Source: Halostreptopolyspora alba (GTDB lineage: Bacteria > Actinomycetota > Actinomycetes > Streptosporangiales > Streptosporangiaceae). From it: a stretch of DNA of 64,000 bases. Positions 57,635 to 64,000 of this stretch are shown here, piece after piece (position 1 is the stretch's first letter; every line of letters starts with the position of its first letter). Under the pieces are notes generated by a model. It was not told where the DNA came from. It did no database searches and was given only the letters and a program-made list of their open reading frames with translations. The DNA is taken from contig RJMB01000001.1 of the NCBI GenBank assembly GCA_003725585.1, forward strand, positions 62,001 through 126,000, in the 5' to 3' direction. A program made the translations under genes and the position numbers.

Positions 57635-58792
57635 ATGGACGACTCCGCGCCCCCACCCACGCAGCGGCGCGGCCCGCGCGACTGGGCGGTCGACACCGTC
57701 CTGTTCCTGGCCGCCGCGGGCTACGGGGTCGGCTGGTCAGTGGCGCTGGTCGACGACCCCACCGTTCCGGACACCCGGCTGCTGTGGTTCCAGGTCATCG
57801 CCGCGCTGGCGTGCGCCGCCGTGTGGTTGCGGCGCCGCTGGCCCGTGGGTCTCGCCCTGGTTCTGGTGCCGGTGGCCACCTTCGTCGACCTGGCCACCGG
57901 TGCCCAACTGGTGGCGCTGTTCACGGTGGCGATCCACCGGACGGTGCGGCTCACGCTGGCCATCGGGGCGGCGATGGTGCTCAGCAGGTCCGGGTTCCTG
58001 GTGGTGGTCGACCCGCCCGACCTGCCGCAGCTGGTGCTGTTCACCGTGACCGTCAACCTCGCCGTGGTCGGGTGGGGGCTGTTCGTCCGGCACCGCGGGC
58101 AGCTCGTGCTGTCGCTGGAGGAGCGCGCTAGGCGCGCGGAGGCCGAGGCGCACCTGCGCGCCGAGCGGGCCCAACACCTGGCCCGCGAGCAGATCGCCCG
58201 GGAGATGCACGACGTGCTCGGGCACCGGCTGTCCCTGCTGAGCGTGCACGCCGGCGCCCTGGAGTACCGGCCCGACGCCCCACCCGAGGAAATCGCGCGG
58301 GCGGCCGCCGTCATCCGGGAGAGCACCCACCAGGCGCTGCAGGACCTGCGCGAGGTCATCGGCGTGCTGCGTGCCCCGGTGGGGGAGCTGCCCCAGCCCA
58401 CCCTCGCCGACGTGCGCACCCTCGTCGAGGAGTCGCGTGCCGCCGGGACGCGGGTGGAGTTGCGCGAGCGGGTGAGCGGCAGTGTGCCGGACGGGGTTGG
58501 CCGCGCCGCCTACCGGGTCGTCCAGGAGGGGCTGACCAACGCGCACCGGCACGCCCCGGGAGCGTGGGTGGAGGTTACCGTGGCGGGCGCGCCGGGGGAG
58601 GGGGTGACCGTTGAGGTTGGCAACGCCGCGCCCGAGGACGGCGGGGAGGCAACGGCGGACACCGGTTCCGGAGCCGGACAGGGGCTGACCGGCCTGGCCG
58701 AGCGCGTGTCGCTGGCGAACGGAACCCTGGAACACGGGCGCACCGCCACAGGTGGTTTCCACCTGCGGGCCTGGCTACCGTGGGCGCCATGA
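57635..58792 (+). CDS. NarL/DesK-type sensor histidine kinase
   Basis: 385 residues. Four to five membrane helices (25-150) with hardly any extracellular loop, typical of membrane-stress sensors in actinobacteria; a coiled coil (LEERARRAEAEAHLRAERAQ); HisKA_3 with the phosphorylated His192 in REMHDVLGHRLSLLS; and an HATPase domain with YRVVQEGLTNAHRHA and GQGLTGLAERV. Its last codons overlap the ATG of the response regulator, so kinase and regulator are translationally coupled. The signal is unknown. Confidence 0.92.
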   Translation: MDDSAPPPTQRRGPRDWAVDTVLFLAAAGYGVGWSVALVDDPTVPDTRLLWFQVIAALACAAVWLRRRWPVGLALVLVPVATFVDLATGAQLVALFTVAIHRTVRLTLAIGAAMVLSRSGFLVVVDPPDLPQLVLFTVTVNLAVVGWGLFVRHRGQLVLSLEERARRAEAEAHLRAERAQHLAREQIAREMHDVLGHRLSLLSVHAGALEYRPDAPPEEIARAAAVIRESTHQALQDLREVIGVLRAPVGELPQPTLADVRTLVEESRAAGTRVELRERVSGSVPDGVGRAAYRVVQEGLTNAHRHAPGAWVEVTVAGAPGEGVTVEVGNAAPEDGGEATADTGSGAGQGLTGLAERVSLANGTLEHGRTATGGFHLRAWLPWAP

Positions 58793-59481
58793 CCACCACC
58801 GAGCCGTCCGAGTCGCGGACCATCGGGGTGCTCATCGTCGACGACGACCCGCTGCTGCGTTCCGGCCTGGCGATGATGTTGGGCGGCGCCGGCGACATCG
58901 AGGTGGTGGGCCAGGCGGGTGACGGGACCGAGGTGGCCGAGCTGGTGCGCGAGCACCGGCCCCACGTGGTGCTCATGGACATCCGGATGTCCGCGATGGA
59001 CGGGCTGGCCGCCACCGAGGAACTGCGGTCCCGCCCGGCCGCGCCGGAGGTCATCGTCCTGACCACCTTCGACGCCGACGAGCACGTGCTGCGGGCGCTG
59101 CGTGCCGGTGCGGCGGGCTTCGTCCTCAAGGACACCCCGCCCGCCGAGATCGTGGAGTCCGTGCGGCGGGTGGCGCGCGGGGAACCGGTGTTGTCCCCGT
59201 CGGTGACCCGACGGCTGATGGACCGGGTAGCCGAGTCCGACCACGACCGGCGCCGGGCTCGGGCGCGTGAGCGCTTGGACCTGCTCAACGAACGTGAGCG
59301 CGACGTCGCCGTGGCGGTGGGCGAGGGCAGGTCGAACGCGGAGATCAGCGCCGAGCTGTACCTCGGCGTCCCCACGGTCAAGACCCACGTTTCGCGCGTC
59401 CTGACCAAGCTCGACCTGAACAACCGCGTTCAGATCGCGCTGCTCGTGCACGACGCGGGACTGCTCGACGGGCGCGACTGA
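58789..59481 (+). CDS. NarL/LuxR family response regulator
   Basis: 230 residues. Receiver domain with acidic pocket VLIVDDDPLLR, phospho-acceptor Asp64 in HVVLMDIRMSAMDG, switch Thr in VLTTFDADE and Lys in FVLKDTPP; then a LuxR-type helix-turn-helix (LLNERERDVAVAVGEGRSNAEISAELYLGVPTVKTHVSRVL). ATG 58789 overlaps the kinase stop (ATGA). It likely controls nearby genes such as the membrane proteins on either side; no operator could be identified. Confidence 0.93.
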   Translation: MTTTEPSESRTIGVLIVDDDPLLRSGLAMMLGGAGDIEVVGQAGDGTEVAELVREHRPHVVLMDIRMSAMDGLAATEELRSRPAAPEVIVLTTFDADEHVLRALRAGAAGFVLKDTPPAEIVESVRRVARGEPVLSPSVTRRLMDRVAESDHDRRRARARERLDLLNERERDVAVAVGEGRSNAEISAELYLGVPTVKTHVSRVLTKLDLNNRVQIALLVHDAGLLDGRD

Positions 59482-59588
59482 AGGCCGGTGCGGCAGTGAC
59501 CCGGGGAAGGGGCGCGGCCCTACCCCGGAGGCCGCGCGCGTAGCGGTCAACCACTGTTCGCGACGCGGATCTCTAACTGCTCCTCGGT

Positions 59589-59642
59589 GTTCGTGCGGTT
59601 GTGCCCACTCGTCGCGCGACGAGTGGACACAACCGCACGAAC
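59589..59642. terminator. 54-base near-perfect palindrome between converging genes
   Basis: Two 27-base arms with only one mismatch and no loop spacing (centre 59615/59616). It lies between the response regulator and the TIGR04222 gene, ending 10 bases before the latter's stop codon. As RNA it makes a hairpin of about 25 bp, active in both directions; as DNA it could extrude a cruciform. Confidence 0.8.
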
Positions 59643-59652
59643 GCTGCCCATC

Positions 59653-61038
59653 TCAGCCTCCCCCGTCGCCTCCCCCGTCGCCGCCGCCCAGGCCGCCACC
59701 GGAGCCGTCACCGCCGGGGAAGCCGCCAGCGTCGCCGGAGTCGCCGACGGAGCCCCCGGCCCCGCCGTCCGCGTTCGGTCCCGTGCCGCGCCGGTGGATG
59801 GCGCCAACCAGCCGCGCGAGGTCGGCCACCCGGGACAGCGTGTCGTCGGGATACGGGAGTTCACCTCGGCCGATCCGCCGACGTACCCCCGTCAGCCCGT
59901 ACAGCGCGACCGCCCGTAGCGCGCGGTCCCGGCCGGGCTCCGTGCCCACCCCCCGAGCGAGTAGCGCGCGCTCCTCGGCGAGCAGCGCGTCGCCCGCTGG
60001 GGTGCGGGTTCCCAGAGCGCCCCCGGTCGCCACATAGACGCCGTAGACAGCGAGCCAGACCAGGCAGGAGAGCACCCCGGCGGCCAGGACGTCCGCGGGG
60101 CGAGCGCCGAGTGCCAGATATCCACCGTCGAGCACCCCCACGGTCACGACCACTCCGACGACGCCGAAACGGGCGTACACCATGATCAGCAGGACCAGGG
60201 TGATGACGTATACGGGCGGCGCCACCGCGACGGTGAGGCCGTACCGTTCCAGCACGTCGAACAGGGTTGTGGATGCCATGGCGCAGTGCATCGCGAGGCC
60301 CAGCACCGCGATCGCCTGCAGCGCGGTCGCGGCCGTGCGCCAGCCCCGGCTGGCGCGAAGCGCCCCCGCCGGCAGCATCAGGCCGGCGTCGCGCAGGCGG
60401 GCCAGCTCCACGGTCGGCGACCATCGCCGACGGGCCGCGCCGACGATCGCGGCGGGGTGCGCCTGACGCCGGCCACGGCGCTGGGCGTGGCGTACCAGTC
60501 GCCCGGTGAGCTCCACGACGGAGTGGCGTTGCGCGTGGGTCGTCCCAGCGCGATCCGTGGCCCGCGTGATGGGCGCCCCCCGGAGCGGCGGGAACCCACC
60601 GCGCCGGATCTCGACGTCGCCGTCCAGGAACAGCTCGGTCAGCGCGACCTCACCGGCGCGTGCCGTGCCGGCGGTCAGCAGGGCGAGGTCGTAGGTGTCC
60701 AGTACGCCGGGGTGCGCACCGGCGTACTGCGGTGCCCGCGCCCGAACGTCCCGCGCCCGGGAGGCGGTCGTCAGATACACCGCGCACAGGGCGAGCGCGG
60801 CGCCCGTGAGGGCGACAGCGAAGACGGCCACGTGGCCTCCTGTGTGCTGGGGGGTGAACGCGTCAAGTTCATCACCGGGCGTCGTCGTCCGCCAAGTGGG
60901 TACGGTCGGCACCCGGCGTCGCCAGTCGGCCACGATCGGCCGGATTTTCTCGATGCGCCGCCGGTTCTCCTGGTACGGGGCCTCGTTTTGGGCGGCCCAG
61001 TTGTTGGGGCCGCTGGCGCCGAGCACGTGCATGGCCAC
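59653..61038 (-). CDS. TIGR04222 family membrane protein with Gly-rich C-terminus
   Basis: 461 residues from GTG 61038 (GGAGG five bases before it). A soluble start is followed by a helix (HVAVFAVALTGAALALCAVYL), a long cytoplasmic region (PGVLDTYDLALLTAGTARAGEVALTELFLDGDVEIRRGG, here in parts, typical of TIGR04222), three or four more helices between 235 and 345, and a short repeat of the TIGR04222-like GTRTPAGDALLAEERALLARG. The last 40 residues are almost only Gly, Asp and Ser. TIGR04222 proteins are membrane proteins of unknown role in actinobacteria and proteobacteria. Confidence 0.78.
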   Translation of the reverse strand: MAMHVLGASGPNNWAAQNEAPYQENRRRIEKIRPIVADWRRRVPTVPTWRTTTPGDELDAFTPQHTGGHVAVFAVALTGAALALCAVYLTTASRARDVRARAPQYAGAHPGVLDTYDLALLTAGTARAGEVALTELFLDGDVEIRRGGFPPLRGAPITRATDRAGTTHAQRHSVVELTGRLVRHAQRRGRRQAHPAAIVGAARRRWSPTVELARLRDAGLMLPAGALRASRGWRTAATALQAIAVLGLAMHCAMASTTLFDVLERYGLTVAVAPPVYVITLVLLIMVYARFGVVGVVVTVGVLDGGYLALGARPADVLAAGVLSCLVWLAVYGVYVATGGALGTRTPAGDALLAEERALLARGVGTEPGRDRALRAVALYGLTGVRRRIGRGELPYPDDTLSRVADLARLVGAIHRRGTGPNADGGAGGSVGDSGDAGGFPGGDGSGGGLGGGDGGGDGGG

Positions 61039-61209
61039 CCCGACCTCCGCGAAGCCGACATGGTCGGGGCGGATACCTCCGAAGGTGTAGTGGGATGAGG
61101 CGGACTACACCGGTGACGGTAGCCGGGGCGAGCCCGCGGACCGACGACGGTGTGTGCTCCCCGCTTCTAGCGTCGCGTGTGTCGGAGTCGACGTCTCGGG
61201 GAGTTGGTC

Positions 61210-61752
61210 GTGCGCAGGAGTCGGATATCGCTCGTCATCGCGGGCGTGTACGTGTGGGTGTCCATGGTGGCCTGTGGCGGGATCGCGGTGGAGACGATCG
61301 TGATCTACCCCAACGTGTTCCACGACGTGCCGGGCTCGCTGGCCGGCGCGTCAAAGTTTTTCGAGGTGACCGGCCCGGCGGACCTCTTCCCGCCGTTGGG
61401 CGCGGCGACGGTGGCGCTCTCGACCGTCACGTTGGTGCTGGTGTGGCACGTTCGGGCCGCGCGGTGGTGGATCGCGGCGAGCCTGGCCACGCTGGTGTTC
61501 GGGGAGTTCCTGTTCTCGGTGCTGTACTTCTGGCCGCGCAACGAGATCATGTTCGACGAGGGGATGGCCGAGCACTCCGCGGAGGTCCTGCGGCGCACCG
61601 CCGTCGAGTTCGAGACCGGGCACTGGGGGCGGCTGGCGGCGAGCGCCGCGACCGCGACCCTGGCGTTCCTCGGGTTCCTGCGTTACCACCGCTGGTTCCA
61701 CCGGACCACCGGCCCGGACGCCGGCTCCGTGGGGGTGGCGCGCGATGCGTGA
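61210..61752 (+). CDS. DUF1772-like four-helix membrane protein
   Basis: 180 residues from GTG 61210 (GGGGAG seven bases upstream). Four helices: RISLVIAGVYVWVSMVACGG, FPPLGAATVALSTVTLVLVW, WIAASLATLVFGEFLFSVLYF and LAASAATATLAFLGFLRY. The loop YFWPRNEIMFDEG after helix 3 resembles the Asn-Glu motif of DUF1772/anthrone-oxygenase-like proteins, but this match is tentative. It overlaps the next gene by eight bases. Confidence 0.65.
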   Translation: MRRSRISLVIAGVYVWVSMVACGGIAVETIVIYPNVFHDVPGSLAGASKFFEVTGPADLFPPLGAATVALSTVTLVLVWHVRAARWWIAASLATLVFGEFLFSVLYFWPRNEIMFDEGMAEHSAEVLRRTAVEFETGHWGRLAASAATATLAFLGFLRYHRWFHRTTGPDAGSVGVARDA

Positions 61753-62194
61753 CCGGATCCGGCGCTCGCTCGGCCTACCGCCGCTGGCGGTCTGCGGTCT
61801 TGCGCTGCTCGGTGTGCCACGCGTCCTCGCCCACGACCTCGGCCTCGTCGGGCCGGTGGTCAACTCGCTCCTGGTGTGGATTCCGGTCGCGGTGTGGCTG
61901 GTGGTCGTGCTGTGGCTGCGGGTGCCCAACGCGTTCCGCACGCTGCTCGTCACCGGGGTCGTCTACGGGGTGTTCCTGGCGGTGACGCACCAGGTCCTCT
62001 GGACGCGGGCCTTCGACGAGCCACCGAGCCTCGGCGGCACCCTGGATGGGGTCCTGGCGCCCGCGGCCGAGAGCGTACTGTTCCGCGCCGTCGGGTTCCT
62101 CAACAGTGTCGTCACGGGTGCGCTCGTTGGCGCCGTGACCGGTGCCCTCGGTTGGCTGCTCGCCAGAGCGCTCCCCGACCCGCGTTCCCGGTAG
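61745..62194 (+). CDS. Membrane protein coupled to the DUF1772-like gene
   Basis: 149 residues, four hydrophobic helices ([81 protein letters not shown]). ATG 61745 lies inside the end of the preceding gene (8-base overlap), so they are translationally coupled and probably form one membrane complex. No family is recognised. Confidence 0.7.
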   Translation: MRDRIRRSLGLPPLAVCGLALLGVPRVLAHDLGLVGPVVNSLLVWIPVAVWLVVVLWLRVPNAFRTLLVTGVVYGVFLAVTHQVLWTRAFDEPPSLGGTLDGVLAPAAESVLFRAVGFLNSVVTGALVGAVTGALGWLLARALPDPRSR

Positions 62195-62322
62195 GCGGGG
62201 GTTCGGCCCGGTCACCATCGCTGCACGTCCTCGGCGTGATACCCGGCGGCCGCGTGGGCGCGTCACGTAGGATCTCCGCAGGAGAACCCGCCAAAACACA
62301 CAGAGACGAGCGAGAGAGCAGA

Positions 62323-63588
62323 GTGAGCACGATGAGTGACGTCGAGCGCGAGGTGAACGCTGTCGCGGAGCGGGCGAAGGAGGCCGCCGCCGACCTCGCG
62401 CCACTGAGCCGGGCGACGAAGGACGAGGCGCTGCTCGCCGTGGCCGACGCCCTGGTGCGCGAGGCGGAGTCCATCGTCGAGGCCAACGCCGAGGACGTTG
62501 CGCGGGCACGCGAGAACGGCGAGAGCGAGGCGGTGGTCGACCGGCTCTCCCTCGACGTGAAGCGCGTCGACGCGATCGCCGACGCCGTCCGCGACATCGT
62601 CGAGCTACCCGACCCGGTGGGTGAGGTGACGCGCGGCAAGAGCCTGCCCAACGGTCTGGAACTGCGCCAGGTTCGGGTGCCGCTGGGTGTCATCGGCATG
62701 ATCTACGAGGGTCGCCCCAACGTCACCGTCGACGCCGCCGTGCTCTGCCTGAAGAGTGGCAACGCCGCCCTGCTGCGCGGCTCCTCGTCGGCGTACTCCT
62801 CCAACACCCGCATCGTGGAGGTGATCCGCGGGGCCCTGGACAAGACCAGCGTGCCGGTCGACGCCGTCCAGCTGGTGCCGGGAAGCGGCCGCGAGGCCGC
62901 GCAGGCGCTGATGCGGGCGCGCGGGCTCGTGGACGTGCTGATCCCGCGTGGCGGCGCCACCCTCATCCAGACCGTGGTCAACGAGTCCACCGTCCCGGTC
63001 ATCGAGACCGGTGACGGCAACTGCCACGTGTACATCGACGAGGCCGCCGACCTGGACAAGGCGCAGGCCGTGGCCGTCAACTCCAAGACCCAGCGGCTGT
63101 CCACCTGCAACACCGCCGAGACGCTGCTGGTGCACGCCAGCGTGGCCGAGCGCTTCCTCCCGGAGGTTCTGAGGTCGCTTCGCGAGCTGGACGTGACCGT
63201 GCACGGCGACGACCGGGTTCGGGGCTACGACGACGCGGTGGTGCCGGCCACCGAGGCGGACTGGACCACCGAGTACCTCTCCGCCGACCTCGCGGTGAGG
63301 GTTGTCGACTCGCTGGACGACGCCCTGGCGCACATCCGCCGCTACTCCACCTCGCACACCGAGTCCATCGTCACCGACTCGCAGTCGGCGGCGCGGCGGT
63401 TCGTCGCCCACGTGGACTCGGCGGCGGTCATGGTCAACGCGTCGACCCGGTTCACCGACGGCGGCGAGTTCGGTTTCGGCGCCGAGATCGGAATCTCCAC
63501 CCAGAAGCTGCACGCGCGTGGCCCCATGGGGCTGCCGGAGATGACCTCCACCAAGTACGTCGTCACCGGCGACGGGCACGTGCGGTAG
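62323..63588 (+). CDS. proA: Glutamate-5-semialdehyde dehydrogenase (gamma-glutamyl phosphate reductase)
   Basis: 421 residues from GTG 62323 (GAGAG upstream); ATG 62332 is equally possible. It reduces glutamyl 5-phosphate with NADPH, step two of proline synthesis. [33 protein letters not shown], the catalytic Cys in [14 protein letters not shown] and [20 protein letters not shown] are canonical. In many actinobacteria proA lies close to proB; here about ten genes of membrane and regulatory type separate them. Confidence 0.95.
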   Translation: MSTMSDVEREVNAVAERAKEAAADLAPLSRATKDEALLAVADALVREAESIVEANAEDVARARENGESEAVVDRLSLDVKRVDAIADAVRDIVELPDPVGEVTRGKSLPNGLELRQVRVPLGVIGMIYEGRPNVTVDAAVLCLKSGNAALLRGSSSAYSSNTRIVEVIRGALDKTSVPVDAVQLVPGSGREAAQALMRARGLVDVLIPRGGATLIQTVVNESTVPVIETGDGNCHVYIDEAADLDKAQAVAVNSKTQRLSTCNTAETLLVHASVAERFLPEVLRSLRELDVTVHGDDRVRGYDDAVVPATEADWTTEYLSADLAVRVVDSLDDALAHIRRYSTSHTESIVTDSQSAARRFVAHVDSAAVMVNASTRFTDGGEFGFGAEIGISTQKLHARGPMGLPEMTSTKYVVTGDGHVR

Positions 63589-63623
63589 TTGACCACTGCG
63601 CCCGCCGCCTGGCCCACACCACA

Positions 63624-63641
63624 CGCCGTGGGATGACGGCG
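63624..63641. terminator. Short hairpin between converging proA and M48-type genes
   Basis: CGCCGT-GGGATG-ACGGCG, a 6-bp stem with a six-base loop, in the 82-base convergent gap. Confidence 0.4.
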
Positions 63642-63670
63642 ACTCGGAGCCCCGGGAGGGCGGGACAGCG

Positions 63671-64000
63671 TCAGCCGCTGCGGGCGGAGTCGCCGCCGTT
63701 GTCCCGCCGCCCGGCGCTCTTCCAACGGTCGGCGACGGTGTCGAACAGCCGCCCGCCGGCGTCGGCGGCGCTGCCCGCCACGTCCTTGAGTGTGCCCAGG
63801 AGCGGGTCGGACGAGCGCTCCCAGGACTCCTTGTAGGAGTTCGCGGCGCGGCGGGCCTCCTCACCCACGCTGGCGTCGCCGTCGCTGTCGCGGCGCGGGT
63901 ACTCGCCGTCGAGGATGCGCTGGTACGAGCCGTCCCGCACCCAACGGTCGAGTTCGGCCATGCGGATCACCGCGAACGGGTGCGTGTGCCCCACCAGGTT
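63671..64000 (-). CDS. M48-type metallopeptidase family protein, C-terminal part
   Basis: The gene continues beyond the right edge; 109 codons are visible. The visible part has NLVGHTHPFAVIRMAELDRWV and GSYQRILDGEYPRR, the C-terminal region that follows the zinc site in actinobacterial M48 (HtpX/Ste24-like) peptidases, where the HPF motif after the zinc site is family-typical. The remainder is a polar tail with a helical segment (DPLLGTLKDVAGSAADAGGRLFD). The HExxH motif lies outside the window. Confidence 0.7.
   Translation of the reverse strand, partial: NLVGHTHPFAVIRMAELDRWVRDGSYQRILDGEYPRRDSDGDASVGEEARRAANSYKESWERSSDPLLGTLKDVAGSAADAGGRLFDTVADRWKSAGRRDNGGDSARSG

Noticed and set aside
1-64000. 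Mobile elements, phage genes, CRISPR arrays, toxin-antitoxin loci
   Set aside because: No transposase, integrase or phage proteins, no regularly spaced repeats and no flanking direct repeats were seen; the HNH and NERD proteins are isolated chromosomal genes, not part of a visible defence system.

Overview
The window is a G+C-rich actinobacterial chromosome segment. Several things support this: GTG starts are common, leaders are often absent, mycothiol-type and SigR-type features appear, and the long housekeeping block clpP-clpP-clpX ... folC-DUF4233-ndk-mreBCD-mrdA-rodA-TIGR03960-TIGR03936-rne-rplU-rpmA-obg-proB ... proA has the order known from Streptomyces and related filamentous actinomycetes. 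Protein content suggests a Nocardiopsis-like (Streptosporangiales) genome. The strongly acidic secreted proteins hint at salt tolerance. Both taxonomic statements are inference. There is no phage, insertion sequence, CRISPR array or rRNA operon.

Layout. 1-10.9 kb is mostly on the minus strand: the tail of an epoxide hydrolase, a thioesterase, a prolyl oligopeptidase, an HNH nuclease, a MerR regulator with its MFS exporter, a lipoprotein plus an unusual calpain-type protease carrying a Flp-pilin N-terminus, ilvD, and a NERD-domain protein. 11-27 kb holds metabolic and envelope genes: amidase, malQ, pepN, a DsbA-fold mycothiol-dependent reductase homologue behind a SigR-type promoter, an aldehyde dehydrogenase, rpiB, a SpoIIE-type phosphatase, mgtE, a [2Fe-2S] protein behind an iron box, an ABC exporter and a cytidylyltransferase-like protein. 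27-33 kb starts with tRNA-Gly and tRNA-Pro and continues with tig, two clpP genes and clpX, a protein folding and degradation group. 32.6-36.3 kb is a lineage-variable insert: DUF305 lipoprotein, LVIVD secreted protein, and a FolC paralogue. 36.3-54.9 kb is the conserved folC to proB block: folate, nucleotide balance, rod-shape wall synthesis, a radical SAM pair, RNase E/G, ribosomal proteins and Obg. 55-62.2 kb is an accessory stretch of membrane proteins and a NarL-type two-component system lying between proB and proA. The window ends in the C-terminus of an M48-type protease.

Most noteworthy: (1) a Flp-prepilin/calpain fusion protease with an intact Cys-His-Asn triad, followed directly by a lipoprotein made of two repeats; (2) a second ClpP subunit whose nucleophile position is Trp instead of Ser; (3) a radical-SAM-linked protein whose only family-consistent start is CTG behind a perfect Shine-Dalgarno; (4) an exact GGAAT-N18-GTT promoter ahead of a reductase homologue that has lost its resolving Cys; (5) an IdeR/DtxR-type box ahead of a [2Fe-2S] protein with a lysine-rich tail; (6) a MerR operator inside a long-spacer promoter that appears to give a leaderless mRNA.
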